A stretch of 64,000 nucleotides of DNA from SZAS-103 sp036496805 (GCA_036496805.1 DASXKN010000009.1:1-64000); one strand, 5' to 3'. Positions 44,842 through 53,973 are shown, numbered from the stretch's first letter. Notes: generated from the letters alone by a model not told the origin. Numbers and translations are program-made.

Positions 44842-46500
44842 TCAGGGCAGGCGCTGGTAGGCCGGCACGGTGAGGAAGGGCGCGAGCACCTGCGCGTCGG
44901 TGAGCTGGTCGAGCAGCGCGATCGCCTCGGGAATGCGCGCGGCGCCGGGCAGCGGGCCCTGCGCGGCAAGCCGGCTCGGCAGCGAGAGCATCACGCGGTC
45001 GAACAGGGTGAAATCGACCGGCGTGCCGTCGTCGAGGTGCAGCGGATTGGTGCCGGACGCGGAAGCATGCAGCCACTGCCAGAGCTGGGCGCGGGCGATC
45101 TCGGCGGTCGCGGCGTCCTCCATCAGGTGATGGATCGGCACGCAGCCGTTGCCGTCGAGCCACGCAGCCAGGTAGCGCACGCATACTTCGACGTTGCCTT
45201 CGAATCCGCGCAGCGAGATCGAGCCGACGCAGGGGCGGATCACGTCGTCGCGCGTGACCTGCACGTCTTCGCGGGTGACGTGGTGCTGGTTCGGTCCCGG
45301 CATGTGCGCGTCGAAGATCTCGCGCGCGACCGGGATCAGTGCCGGGTGTGCGACCCAGGTGCCGTCGTGTCCGGCGCTGACCTCGCGCAGCTTGTCGGCG
45401 CGCACGCGCGCCAGCGCGGCCTCGTTCGCCTGCGCATCGCCGGAAATCGGGATCTGCGCCGCCATGCCGCCCATCGCGTGCGCGCCGCGGTGGTGGCAGG
45501 TCCTGATCAGCAGCTCGCTGTAGGCCTTGAGGAAAGGCTGGGTCATGGTGACCTGGCCGCGTTCGGGCAGCACCTTGTCGCGGTGGCGGCGGAACTTCTT
45601 GAGATAGGAAAAGATGTAGTCCCAGCGGCCGCAGTTCAGTCCGACGATGCGCTCGCGCAGGGCGTGCAGGATCTCGTCCATCTCGAACGCGGCCGGCAGG
45701 GTCTCGACCAGCACGGTCGCCTTCATCGTGCCGTGCGGCAGGCCGAGCGCGGACTCGATGTGCGAGAGCGCGGTTTCCCACAGCGCCGCCTCCTCCATGC
45801 ATTCCATCTTCGGCAGGTAGAAGTACGGGCCGCGATCCTTCGCATGCAGCGCGTTCGCGTTGTGGAAGGCGAACAGGCCGAGGTCGAAGAGGCTGGCGGA
45901 CATCGGCGCGTCGTCGACCAGCACGTGCTTTTCGTCGAGGTGCCAGCCGCGCGGCCGGACCATCAGCACGGCGCGCTCTGCCTCGGGCTTGAGCGCGTAG
46001 CGCTTGCCCAGCTCGGAGGTGAATTCGAGGGTCCCGGCGACGGCTTCGCGCAGCGCCTGCTGGCCGGCGACCAGGTTGGCCCAGGTCGGCGCGGTCGAGT
46101 CCTCGAAGTCGGCCATGAAGCAGTTCGCGCCGGAGTTGAGCGCGTTGATGACCATCTTCGGATCGACCGGGCCGGTGATCTCGACGCGGCGGTCCTGCAG
46201 GGCGGCCGGGATCGGCGCGACGCGCCAGTCGCCGGCGCGGATCGCGGCGGTATCGGCGCGGAAGTCCGGCAATTCCCTGGCGTCGAAGCGCGCCTGGCGG
46301 GCGCGGCGGTCGGCGAGGCGGGCCTGGCGGGTGGTTTCGAAGCGGCGGTGCAGGTCGGCCAGGAAGGCCAGCGCGTCCGCGGTCAGGATCCCGCCCTGCG
46401 CCGGGACGCGTTCGGCCTCGACACGGATGCCGGCCGGGGAAAGATCGATTTCGGCCGGCTCGGCATTGGTTTCAGGCTGGCGCTGGGTCGAATCGGTCAT
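44842..46500 (-). CDS. aceB: Malate synthase A
   Basis: Condenses glyoxylate with acetyl-CoA to malate. 552 residues from ATG 46500, with GAGGTG upstream; a GTG nine bases earlier would add three residues. VLVETLPAAFEMDEILHAL and GLNCGRWDYIFSYLKK carry the catalytic Glu, Arg and Asp residues of the A-type enzyme, and PNQHHVTREDV is near the CoA site. First gene of the aceB-aceA run, divergent from a LysR regulator. Confidence 0.96.
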   Translation of the reverse strand: MTDSTQRQPETNAEPAEIDLSPAGIRVEAERVPAQGGILTADALAFLADLHRRFETTRQARLADRRARQARFDARELPDFRADTAAIRAGDWRVAPIPAALQDRRVEITGPVDPKMVINALNSGANCFMADFEDSTAPTWANLVAGQQALREAVAGTLEFTSELGKRYALKPEAERAVLMVRPRGWHLDEKHVLVDDAPMSASLFDLGLFAFHNANALHAKDRGPYFYLPKMECMEEAALWETALSHIESALGLPHGTMKATVLVETLPAAFEMDEILHALRERIVGLNCGRWDYIFSYLKKFRRHRDKVLPERGQVTMTQPFLKAYSELLIRTCHHRGAHAMGGMAAQIPISGDAQANEAALARVRADKLREVSAGHDGTWVAHPALIPVAREIFDAHMPGPNQHHVTREDVQVTRDDVIRPCVGSISLRGFEGNVEVCVRYLAAWLDGNGCVPIHHLMEDAATAEIARAQLWQWLHASASGTNPLHLDDGTPVDFTLFDRVMLSLPSRLAAQGPLPGAARIPEAIALLDQLTDAQVLAPFLTVPAYQRLP

Positions 46501-46550
46501 GGCAGGCACCTCGTTACCGGGGCTCCGACCTTAGATGCACTGCAACATGG

Positions 46551-46588
46551 TTGACAAACGATATGATTGAATGATTAGTATTGACTAA
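46551..46588. promoter_or_regulatory. Putative LysR operator and promoter between aceB and its regulator
   Basis: TTAGT-attg-ACTAA (46575-46588) is a perfect inverted repeat fitting the LysR T-N11-A rule. It lies 20 bases before the regulator's GTG. TTGACA at 46551-46556 may be the regulator's -35. The region is markedly A/T-rich. The placement suits autorepression and control of divergent aceB. Confidence 0.5.
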
Positions 46589-46607
46589 GTTAATAAATGT
46601 CTGTCCT

Positions 46608-47567
46608 GTGACCGAGTCTGCATCGCGTTTCTACTACAAGGGCGAGCGGCTCAAGCCCCTGCGGGCCTTCTGCCAGGTGGCCCGCCTCGGCTCGGTCTCG
46701 CGCGCGGCGGAAGCGTTGTTCCTCAGCCAGCCGGCGGTGAGCCTGCAATTGCAGGCGCTGGAACGCGACATGGGCACGCGGCTGTTCGAGCGCAGCGGCA
46801 AGCGCTTCGGCCTGACCCGCGCCGGCGAGGCGCTGTACGAACTGGCGCGGCCGCTGGTGGAAGGCCTCGACGGCATCGAATCGGACTTCCGCGCCAAGCT
46901 CAAGGGCATGACCGCCGGCGCCCTGCACGTCGCCGCCGGCACGTCGACCATCCTCTACCTGCTGCCGGCGCTGGTGCAGGCCTACAAGGAACGCCATCCG
47001 GAAGTGCAACTGGTGCTGCACAACGTCACCGGCCAGGATGGCCTGGGCCTGCTGCGCTCGGACGGCGTGGACCTGGCGGTCGGCTCGATGCTCGACGTCC
47101 CCAGCGACCTCGATTACGCCCCTACCCACAGCTTCGACCCGATGCTGATCGTCCCGCGCGGCCACCCGCTGGCCACCCGCGAGCCACTGCAGCTGGAAGA
47201 TCTTTCACCCTATGGCCTGATCCTGCCGCCACGGCGGCTGACCACCTGGCGGCTGGTCGACCTGGTCTTCCAGCAGCGTCGCGTGCCCTACAGCGTGGCG
47301 CTGGAAGTCGGCGGCTGGGAGGTCATCAAGCAGTACGTGGCGATGGGGCTGGGCATCTCGATCGTCACCGGCATCTGCCTCACCGACGCCGACCGCGAGC
47401 GGCTGGCGGTGCGCAACCTGCGCGAATACTTCCCGCCGCGCAGCTACGGCGTGGTGATCCGCAAGGGCCGCTTCCTGAGCCCGCATGCGCGCGCGTTCGT
47501 GAACCTGGTCAAGCCGGGACTGTTCGCGCGCGGCGACTACTTCGACGTCGGGCACTCGGAGCGGTGA
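46608..47567 (+). CDS. LysR-family regulator, probably of the glyoxylate shunt
   Basis: 319 residues from GTG 46608 (MTESASRFYYKGERLKPLRAF); an upstream TTG at 46581 would overlap the putative operator. Helix-turn-helix about 20-65 (LGSVSRAAEALFLSQPAVSLQLQALERDMGTRLFER), then a ligand-binding domain with a typical C-terminal GLGISIVTGICLTDADRERL. Divergent from aceB with a T-N11-A palindrome between them, the standard layout for a LysR protein acting on its neighbour. Coinducer unknown. Confidence 0.9.
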   Translation: MTESASRFYYKGERLKPLRAFCQVARLGSVSRAAEALFLSQPAVSLQLQALERDMGTRLFERSGKRFGLTRAGEALYELARPLVEGLDGIESDFRAKLKGMTAGALHVAAGTSTILYLLPALVQAYKERHPEVQLVLHNVTGQDGLGLLRSDGVDLAVGSMLDVPSDLDYAPTHSFDPMLIVPRGHPLATREPLQLEDLSPYGLILPPRRLTTWRLVDLVFQQRRVPYSVALEVGGWEVIKQYVAMGLGISIVTGICLTDADRERLAVRNLREYFPPRSYGVVIRKGRFLSPHARAFVNLVKPGLFARGDYFDVGHSER

Positions 47568-47724
47568 GACGATTCCCGCGCGCCGAGCGGCGAAGGCTGC
47601 GGGAGCGAGTCCGCCTTTCCAGCATCCATTCACCAGGGTCGATCGCGGATGGGCACGAACCGGGTCGGTACCAGCGCATGTGACCCGCGGCGATCGGCGC
47701 GCGTGCGGCGGCTTGTTCCGATTC

Positions 47725-47768
47725 GGGAGGCACGTCACGAAGTCGAAGCCGCCTCCCTGTTTCGTGAC
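47725..47768 (+). ncRNA. Interleaved inverted repeats, possible H-type pseudoknot or operator
   Basis: GGGAGGC (47725-47731) pairs with GCCTCCC (47751-47757). Within that loop, GTCACGAA (47734-47741) pairs with TTCGTGAC (47761-47768). The order a-b-a'-b' is that of an H-type pseudoknot. It lies 70-110 bases before the gene at 47837; TATCAT at 47772-47777 could be a -10 box, making this an operator instead. No known RNA family recognised. Confidence 0.35.
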
Positions 47769-47836
47769 TGATATCATCTCGCTCCTGCTGGGGCGCCATG
47801 GTCGCGCCTCGCTTTTCTTCCCCGGAGAGTTTCCAG

Positions 47837-49045
47837 ATGATTCGACGCCCCCACCTGGCCGTTGGGCTGATCGCCCTTGCGTTCGGCGCCACCACCGCCT
47901 CCGCTTCCGCCCCCGAATTGCCGGTTCCGCTGGGGCAGGACCTGCCGGTCGAGATCGTGATGAACCAGCAGGAACTGGAAGTCGATGTCTCGCAGACCGC
48001 CGCCGCCGTGGGCGTGCAGTTCGGACTGCTCGGCGCGCTGGTCGGATCGGCGATCCAGAACGAGCAGCAGAAAGCCGGCGAACAAAGGGTCGTGCCCCTG
48101 CGCGACATGCTGATCCACTACTCGTTCAACGACCGCCTCGAACAGGCCCTGCGAGCGAAGCTGCCGTCCGACGGGATATCCGCCAACCCGCATTTCATCG
48201 TCATGAAGACCGCGTGGGACGCCGTCGACGCACAGAACTCGAAGAACGTCCCGCTGCATGCGATGGTGATCACCCCGCGCTATTCGGTGGACTCCGACCT
48301 GGGCCGGCTCAATGTCCAGCTCACCGTCGCGATCGTCGATCGCGAGATCCGCGATGACGGCAAGGTCAAGAGCCGCTACCAGTTCAGCCGCCTCTACGGC
48401 ATGCATTTTCCGCTCGTGAAGGAGAAGAGCGTCGAGAACCTCGCGCGCTGGCAGGCGATGGGCGCCGGGCGCCTGCAGGCCATGCTCGACGAGGGTATCG
48501 CGCAGGTGGCCGATGTCCTCGTGCACGACATGTCGGCCGACGGCCGCAAGGAGTGGGCCATGGACGGCGATGCCGAAGACGTCGCGGTCAAGGGCGAGAC
48601 CCTGCATGGCCACGTGATCCGCCAGACCACCGACCTGGCCTGGGTGCGCTCCGGCTGGCGGCGTGCGCAAACGGTACAGGGCATCGAGCCGGTCAGCGAA
48701 CTCGATGCAACGATGGGTGCGACGACCGGTGCGGCGACCGCGAACACGGCGACGGGAATGGCGGCGCCGACTGCCGCGCCGATCGCGCAACCGGCAGCCC
48801 AGGCCGTGCCGGCCACGAATTCGACCACCCCGAATTCGACCACCACGGCGGCGCCAGCGGCTGGCGTCGCTCCGGCAGCCGTCGTTGTTGCCGCGTCGTC
48901 GATCAAGCCCCTGCCGGCGGCGGCGACGCCGGCGGCCGGTACCGACGCGCCTGCCGTTCCGCAGCCCGCGACGATGAATGCGACGCCCGCGACGGCGCCC
49001 GGAGGCAACGCGAGCCCGGCCGCGGAAGATCCGCATGCGCATTGA
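47837..49045 (+). CDS. Exported protein of unknown function with Ala/Pro/Thr-rich tail
   Basis: Not recognised. 402 residues from ATG 47837. Signal peptide about 1-23 (HLAVGLIALAFGATTASASA); a short hydrophobic glycine-containing stretch (AAAVGVQFGLLGALVGSAIQ, about 58-77); then a folded domain to about 285, with a beta-rich segment MVITPRYSVDSDLGRLNVQL. The last 110 residues are low-complexity Ala, Thr and Pro. Overlaps the lipoprotein gene by 11 bases, so the pair is probably co-translated and may form one envelope complex. Confidence 0.75.
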   Translation: MIRRPHLAVGLIALAFGATTASASAPELPVPLGQDLPVEIVMNQQELEVDVSQTAAAVGVQFGLLGALVGSAIQNEQQKAGEQRVVPLRDMLIHYSFNDRLEQALRAKLPSDGISANPHFIVMKTAWDAVDAQNSKNVPLHAMVITPRYSVDSDLGRLNVQLTVAIVDREIRDDGKVKSRYQFSRLYGMHFPLVKEKSVENLARWQAMGAGRLQAMLDEGIAQVADVLVHDMSADGRKEWAMDGDAEDVAVKGETLHGHVIRQTTDLAWVRSGWRRAQTVQGIEPVSELDATMGATTGAATANTATGMAAPTAAPIAQPAAQAVPATNSTTPNSTTTAAPAAGVAPAAVVVAASSIKPLPAAATPAAGTDAPAVPQPATMNATPATAPGGNASPAAEDPHAH

Positions 49046-49580
49046 ATCCGTGCGCAACGTTGCGGCGGCCGCGGGTCTCATGCTCGCCTTCGCTGGCTGC
49101 ACGCCGCACATCGAAAGGATTTCGCTGGATACCGGTCGCCTGGTGGCGTCGGCCAACGCGCAGGGCGTCGCCCACGTCGCCTGCCCGGTCCACTTGCGCA
49201 CGCTCGTGGATGAACGCGGCGCGGACAACCGGCTCGGCGGCATCAGCGACCGGCTGTTCCAGCTCGACGACGTGCCTGGCCTGGTGCGCAAGCAGTTGCT
49301 GGCGATGGGGTTGAGCGGCGACGACGCACCCGGACGGCTCCAGGTCGACGTGCACATCCTCAAGTTCTACCTGACCGGCGCGGGCATCACCAAGCTTCCC
49401 GTCGTCGTCTACGAAGGTCGCATCAACGACCAGCCGTCGTTCCTGATCCGCTCGCAGCAGATGTCAATGAATTGGGCGGGCACCGACAGTGAGGCTTACG
49501 CCGCCCTGGCCCGATCGTTCCAGGACGCCAACATGCAACTGGTCGCGCGACTGCAGGAGCAGTGCGGGCATCCGGGTTGA
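49035..49580 (+). CDS. Small lipoprotein of unknown function
   Basis: 181 residues from ATG 49035, inside the end of the preceding gene. Lipobox FAGC places the lipidated Cys near residue 22, so it is probably an outer-membrane lipoprotein. No family recognised; the middle (LGGISDRLFQLDDVPGLVRKQLLAMGL) and KFYLTGAGITKLPVVVYEGRIN look folded. The overlap with the upstream exported protein suggests they work together. Confidence 0.72.
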   Translation: MRIESVRNVAAAAGLMLAFAGCTPHIERISLDTGRLVASANAQGVAHVACPVHLRTLVDERGADNRLGGISDRLFQLDDVPGLVRKQLLAMGLSGDDAPGRLQVDVHILKFYLTGAGITKLPVVVYEGRINDQPSFLIRSQQMSMNWAGTDSEAYAALARSFQDANMQLVARLQEQCGHPG

Positions 49581-49593
49581 GGACAGGCCGGGC

Positions 49594-50184
49594 TCAGACC
49601 GTCCCGCGGTTCTTGCCGACCCACGGCCGGTAATACTCGCGCACCCGCCTCATGTCGGCCTTCAGGTCGCCGGTCATGTGCATCACCGGGCCGATGCCGA
49701 TGGTCTTGGTCGGGTAGTGGAAATACGCGCACAGCACCGGCACGTTGGCATCGCGCGCGACGTGCCAGAAACCGGTCTTCCAGCGCTCGACGCGCTTGCG
49801 CGTGCCTTCGGGCGCGAGCACGAACCACATCATGTCGGACTGCTCGAAGCGCCCGACGACCTCGTCGACCACGCCATGCGCCTTCGCGCGGTCCACCGGA
49901 ACCGCGCCGAACCGCCGCAGCAGCCAGCCCAGCGGCCCGCGGAACAGCTCCTGCTTGCCGATGACGACGATGCGGATGCCCATCGCCACCTTCGCCGCCA
50001 GGCCCCACACCGCGTCCCAGGCCGACGAATGCGGCGCGGCAAGGATCACCAGCTTGCGCTCGTCCGGGAAATCGCCCTCCATCGTCCAGCCGCCGAGGCG
50101 AAGCACGGTGCGGCCGAACCAGCGTGAAAACGCATTCCCGGTGCGGGGCATCCAGGCCGGAACGGACGCGAGCCGGAAACTCAT
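49594..50184 (-). CDS. PlsC-type lysophospholipid acyltransferase family protein
   Basis: 196 residues. HSSAWD gives the H-x4-D catalytic motif (His about 51) and PEGTRKR is the substrate-binding motif, as in 1-acylglycerol-3-phosphate acyltransferases. The divergent form (APHSSAWDA, KQELFRGPLGWLLRRFGAVPVDR) is that of a small subfamily whose acceptor is unknown. Its ATG overlaps the arfB stop (ATGA). Confidence 0.84.
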   Translation of the reverse strand: MSFRLASVPAWMPRTGNAFSRWFGRTVLRLGGWTMEGDFPDERKLVILAAPHSSAWDAVWGLAAKVAMGIRIVVIGKQELFRGPLGWLLRRFGAVPVDRAKAHGVVDEVVGRFEQSDMMWFVLAPEGTRKRVERWKTGFWHVARDANVPVLCAYFHYPTKTIGIGPVMHMTGDLKADMRRVREYYRPWVGKNRGTV

Positions 50185-50609
50185 GCGTCGATGTCCGCAC
50201 CGCGCGAGCCACGACCGCGCTTGATCCGCGCGCGCTGCTTCTTGCCGTCCAGGCGCCGCAGTTTCGATGCGTGCGTCGGTTTCGTGGCGACCCGCTTTTT
50301 CGGCACATGCGTGGCAGCCACTATCAGGGCCGCGAGCCGTTCGCGCGCATCGGCGCGGTTGCGTTCCTGGGTGCGGAAGCGCTGCGCGCTGATCACCAGC
50401 ACGCCCTCGTCGGTCAATCGCCGATCGCGCCTTGCGAGCAGGCGCGCGCGCACCGCTTCGGGCAGCGAGGGCGAATGGGCCACGTCGAAGCGCAGCTCGA
50501 CCGCGGTGGCGACCTTGTTGACGTTCTGCCCGCCCGGCCCGGCCGAACGCACGAAGCGCTCGACCAGCTCGTCGTCGGGAATGGCGATGTGGTCGGCGAT
50601 CTGGAGCAT
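50181..50609 (-). CDS. arfB: Alternative ribosome-rescue factor ArfB (peptidyl-tRNA hydrolase)
   Basis: Rescues ribosomes stalled on truncated messages by hydrolysing peptidyl-tRNA. 142 residues from ATG 50609. Catalytic GGQ at 26-28 (SAGPGGQNVNK). The basic C-terminal tail (KPTHASKLRRLDGKKQRARIKRG) that enters the empty mRNA channel is complete. First of a coupled pair with the acyltransferase. Confidence 0.94.
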   Translation of the reverse strand: MLQIADHIAIPDDELVERFVRSAGPGGQNVNKVATAVELRFDVAHSPSLPEAVRARLLARRDRRLTDEGVLVISAQRFRTQERNRADARERLAALIVAATHVPKKRVATKPTHASKLRRLDGKKQRARIKRGRGSRGADIDA

Positions 50610-50703
50610 GCGGAGGGCATCCTGCAACCGCGCGCATGGTAACCCGGCCGGACGCGGCCCCGCCGGCACGCTAAGCTGCGCCGACCTTTCCCGGAGTTCG
50701 CCC

Positions 50704-51105
50704 ATGACCCACCTGCCCGACCTGGTCGCGATCGACACCCTGCTCGCGGTCGCGGTGTTCTTTGGCTGCATGGCCGCCGTGGGACGCGGACGCGGCAAGT
50801 ACAGGATCGCCGCGCCGGCGACCAGCGGACACCCGGACTTCGAGCGCCTGTTCCGCGTGCAGATGAATACCCTCGAGGCGCTGGCGATGTTCCTGCCCTC
50901 GCTCTGGATCGCCGCGCGCCATGCCGATCCCGTGCTGGTCGGCGGCATCGGCCTGGTCTGGGTCGTCGCGCGCATCTGGTACGCGGTCGCCTATGCCGGC
51001 GATGCGAAGAAGCGCGGGCTGGGCTTCGGACTCGGCATGCTGGCCACGGGGGCGCTGTGGGTCATCGCGGCGTGGAGCCTGCTGGCGGCGTGGTTCGTGC
51101 GCTGA
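50704..51105 (+). CDS. MAPEG family membrane protein
   Basis: 133 residues with four membrane helices, of the membrane-associated eicosanoid/glutathione metabolism family. FRVQMNTLEALAMFLPSLWIAA is the family signature (RVQMNTLE), and RIWYAVAYAGDAKKRGLG is also typical. Bacterial members are usually annotated as glutathione-linked detoxification proteins; substrate unknown here. Confidence 0.85.
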   Translation: MTHLPDLVAIDTLLAVAVFFGCMAAVGRGRGKYRIAAPATSGHPDFERLFRVQMNTLEALAMFLPSLWIAARHADPVLVGGIGLVWVVARIWYAVAYAGDAKKRGLGFGLGMLATGALWVIAAWSLLAAWFVR

Positions 51106-51228
51106 GGCGCGCGACCGCGGATCGAGGCGCGCCAGCTCGCGGTCGCGCAGACGATTCCTGTTCACTGGCGCGGGATCATCCTGCGGACGACGACACGGAA
51201 CGCCGTCGATACGACGCAAGGAGGCGCC

Positions 51229-51570
51229 ATGAAATACGCCCTGATCCTGTTGGGAATCGCCGCCCTTGGCGGGCTGGCAATGGCCGGCATGCGTTTCGCC
51301 GGCAATCCGCGGCCGCCGAGCTGGTTGGCCATGCTGCACGGCCTGCTCGCCGCGGCGGGCCTGACCCTGCTGATCGAAGCCGCCTTGACGACGGGCCTTC
51401 CTTCGCCGGGCGGCGTCGGCTTGGGCCTGCTCCTGATCGCCGCGGTCGGCGGCGCCGCGATCAACCTGCTCTACCACGATCGCCAGCTTCCGCTGCCGAA
51501 GTCCTGGATCGTCGGACACGCGCTGCTCGCGGTCGCCGGCTACGGCCTGCTGCTGGCGACGCTGTTCTGA
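51229..51570 (+). CDS. Small hypothetical membrane protein
   Basis: Not recognised. 113 residues, four hydrophobic helices (ALILLGIAALGGLAMAGM, LLAAAGLTLLIEAAL, GLGLLLIAAVGGAAINLLY, GHALLAVAGYGLLLATLF). AAGGAGG stands just before the ATG, so translation is likely. Its last 31 bases overlap truC tail to tail. Confidence 0.65.
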   Translation: MKYALILLGIAALGGLAMAGMRFAGNPRPPSWLAMLHGLLAAAGLTLLIEAALTTGLPSPGGVGLGLLLIAAVGGAAINLLYHDRQLPLPKSWIVGHALLAVAGYGLLLATLF

Positions 51571-52286
51571 AGCATCGTTGACGCGGCGCCTGGTAGCCAG
51601 TCGAACAAGGCCAGGGCCCGCTCGAATGGTGCATCGAGCGGCGCGGTCGCGACCACGCGCGCGCCGTCGCAGGGGTGGGTGAACGCCAGCGTGTGCGCAT
51701 GCAGCAGCATCCGCTGCACGCCGCGCCTGCGGAAAATGCGGTTGTGGTGGCCATCGCCGTGGCTGGTGTCGCCGATGAGATGGTGGAAGACGTGCTTGAG
51801 GTGGCGGCGGATCTGTCGCCAGCGACCGGTCTCCGGCGCGCATTCGAGCAACGCATAGCGCGAGGTCGCGAAACCGCCGCTGGGTTCGGGCAACTCGCCG
51901 GTCGCCAGCCGGCGGAAGGCGGTGACCGCCGGTTTTTTCAGCGGCTTGCCCGGCCCGCCGTCGAGCGGATGGTCGATCACCCCTTCCGCATCGGGCCAGC
52001 CGCGACAGATCGCGAGGTAGGTCTTGTCTACGCTGCGATCCATGAACTGCGCACCGAGCGCGGCGGCGGTGTCGCGGTCGAAGGCAACCAGCACGCAACC
52101 GCTGGTCGCGCGATCGAGCCGGTGCACGAGCACCACGTCGCGACCGAACTGCACGCGCAGGCGATCGATCAGGAAATCGTCCTCCTCGCGCGCCATCGGG
52201 CTAGCATGCGCCATCAGGCCGGCGGGCTTGGCGACCACGGCAAGCGTGTCGTCGGCATGGACAACCGGCAGTGCGTGGTCGCTCAT
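51540..52286 (-). CDS. truC: tRNA pseudouridine(65) synthase (RluA family)
   Basis: 248 residues. Catalytic Asp58 in HRLDRATSG; VVAKPAGLMAHAS and HRIF/LLHAHTLAF are typical. The close match to TruC is the GRWRQIRRHLKHVFHHLIGDTSHGDG segment, which in E. coli belongs to the enzyme acting at position 65 of tRNAs. No S4 domain, as expected. Confidence 0.9.
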   Translation of the reverse strand: MSDHALPVVHADDTLAVVAKPAGLMAHASPMAREEDDFLIDRLRVQFGRDVVLVHRLDRATSGCVLVAFDRDTAAALGAQFMDRSVDKTYLAICRGWPDAEGVIDHPLDGGPGKPLKKPAVTAFRRLATGELPEPSGGFATSRYALLECAPETGRWRQIRRHLKHVFHHLIGDTSHGDGHHNRIFRRRGVQRMLLHAHTLAFTHPCDGARVVATAPLDAPFERALALFDWLPGAASTMLQNSVASSRP

Positions 52287-52380
52287 CGGTCAAACGCATA
52301 CGCGGCGGCGTCCGCGGATCGCGTATTCTCGGCCACGCGAAACGGGGCCGATAGTGCCGTCGCCGATTCGGAGGTGCGTC

Positions 52381-53973
52381 GTGACGTACGAACGTGGATT
52401 GCTGCTGCTCGCGGTGGGCGTTGCCGGCATCGCAGGGTGGTTTGGCCTGCACGCGTACGACAACGCGCATGCATCCGTAGCGGCGCCATCCGTAGCGACA
52501 CCGCCGTTCTTCACCCGCGGCGAAATCGGCACGTTCCTCGCAGCGGCGAGCAGCGCGGAGGCCATCGCGGATCCCCTGAAGCGCTGCCTCGCGTTTCCCG
52601 ATCCGCCCGGCAGCCATTGGTCGCCTTCGGTCGTGGAAGCCTATTGCCGGTACCACAGCCAGGCCTTCGTCACCCTTGCCGAGGCGCAGGACTTGATCGG
52701 CAGGGGGAATGCCGCCGGGCTCGACCACCGCCTGGCCGCTGCCGAGCACGCGCAGCTTGCGCAGGAAGGTTCGGCCGGCCTCCTCGACCATACCTATCAC
52801 CAGGATTTCGGAGGCAGCTCGCCCGAGCTGCGAGCGAGCCTCGACGCGTGGAAGCTGCAGTCGCCGCAGAGCGCGTTCGCCTATGCCGCCAGCGGCGTGG
52901 TCTATGTCAATGCCGCAAGAGAGGCGCGCGGCGGAGCCTGGATCCAGGACACGCCGAAGGAAAAGATCGCCGCGATGGAAGACCTGCTCGCCAAGGCGCG
53001 CAGCGATCTCGACAAGGCGGTCTCGCTCGATCCGGGCGTCACTCCCGCTTACTCGTCCATGCTGGATGTTGCGCAACTGGAAGGAGACGAGGGCTATGCC
53101 GCCTCCGCGACCAGGCAAGGCCTGAAGGCGGACCCGGCCAACTACTCGCTGTACGCGATGCTCATGCAGGGAGCGGAGCCGAAGTGGGGAGGCTCCCTGC
53201 CGACGATGGTGTCGCTGGCATCGGCAGCCCGGGCGCAATCGTCGAAGAATCCGCTGCTCCTCCTGATCCAGCCGGAAGTGCCGGCGATGGAGGCAGGTCT
53301 CGACAATTGCGGATGCCATGCGCCGGAAGACATCGGAGCCTACCGGAGGGTGCTCGATCAGGTCGCATCGATCTCCCTGCTGAACGGAGCGGGAGAGGAT
53401 GCCATCAAGGGTGACCTGCCGGCCCAGTTCGCCGTGGTTTACCTGTCGGAAGCGCTGCGCTTCGACCCGGTGGTTTCGTCGGCCCGGAAAACCCTCATCG
53501 AGCAGCTCCTGGTCTTGTCCGAACAGCCCGGCTTCAAGGCGGCAGCGGTCCACCTCGCATTGATCCACGCCGATCGCTGGGTGGACCTCGCCGCGCACGA
53601 CAGCGCTTCCTACGGGGCCCGTGGCTCGGTCCGCATGGCGATGAACGACTACGCGCATGCCGAGGCGGACTATTCGAACGCCTTCGCGCTGGCGCCGGAC
53701 GATGCGTGGGCGGGAACGCAACTCGGCCAGTTCTATGCCGAGTCGACCCACGAGTGGGACAAGGCCTGGAACGTGGCCGAAAAGATGATCAAGACCCATC
53801 CGGAAGTCCCGAACGGATGGATCCTGCGCGCAAGCATCCAGTCGCAGCAGCCGCGACCGGGCCTGCGCGATACCGATGCCTACATCGTCGCCCACTTCGC
53901 CAACAGTCCGGACGTCGAAGACGCCGTGGCGCAGGCTCGACGGGATCTGGCGAGCGATGCGTCGGGACGCTGA
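52381..53973 (+). CDS. Membrane-anchored or exported repeat protein (TPR/DUF4034-like)
   Basis: Function unknown. 530 residues from GTG 52381, preceded by GGAGGTG. N-terminal signal or anchor helix (GLLLLAVGVAGIAGWFGLHA), then an all-alpha region. TPR-like units near the C-terminus (ARGSVRMAMNDYAHAEADYSNAFALAPDDAWAGTQLGQFYAE) and a central part resembling DUF4034 proteins (ALSLDPG-type repeats, LKADPANYSLYAMLMQGAEPKWGGS). One Cys-rich spot, NCGCHAP. The open frame upstream of the GTG overlaps truC and is not coding. Confidence 0.7.
   Translation: MTYERGLLLLAVGVAGIAGWFGLHAYDNAHASVAAPSVATPPFFTRGEIGTFLAAASSAEAIADPLKRCLAFPDPPGSHWSPSVVEAYCRYHSQAFVTLAEAQDLIGRGNAAGLDHRLAAAEHAQLAQEGSAGLLDHTYHQDFGGSSPELRASLDAWKLQSPQSAFAYAASGVVYVNAAREARGGAWIQDTPKEKIAAMEDLLAKARSDLDKAVSLDPGVTPAYSSMLDVAQLEGDEGYAASATRQGLKADPANYSLYAMLMQGAEPKWGGSLPTMVSLASAARAQSSKNPLLLLIQPEVPAMEAGLDNCGCHAPEDIGAYRRVLDQVASISLLNGAGEDAIKGDLPAQFAVVYLSEALRFDPVVSSARKTLIEQLLVLSEQPGFKAAAVHLALIHADRWVDLAAHDSASYGARGSVRMAMNDYAHAEADYSNAFALAPDDAWAGTQLGQFYAESTHEWDKAWNVAEKMIKTHPEVPNGWILRASIQSQQPRPGLRDTDAYIVAHFANSPDVEDAVAQARRDLASDASGR

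Noticed and set aside
44676..44969. Upstream extension of isocitrate lyase and a separate small gene in this interval
   Set aside because: The frame runs through palindromic repeats and the end of aceB; no ribosome binding site or conserved residues.
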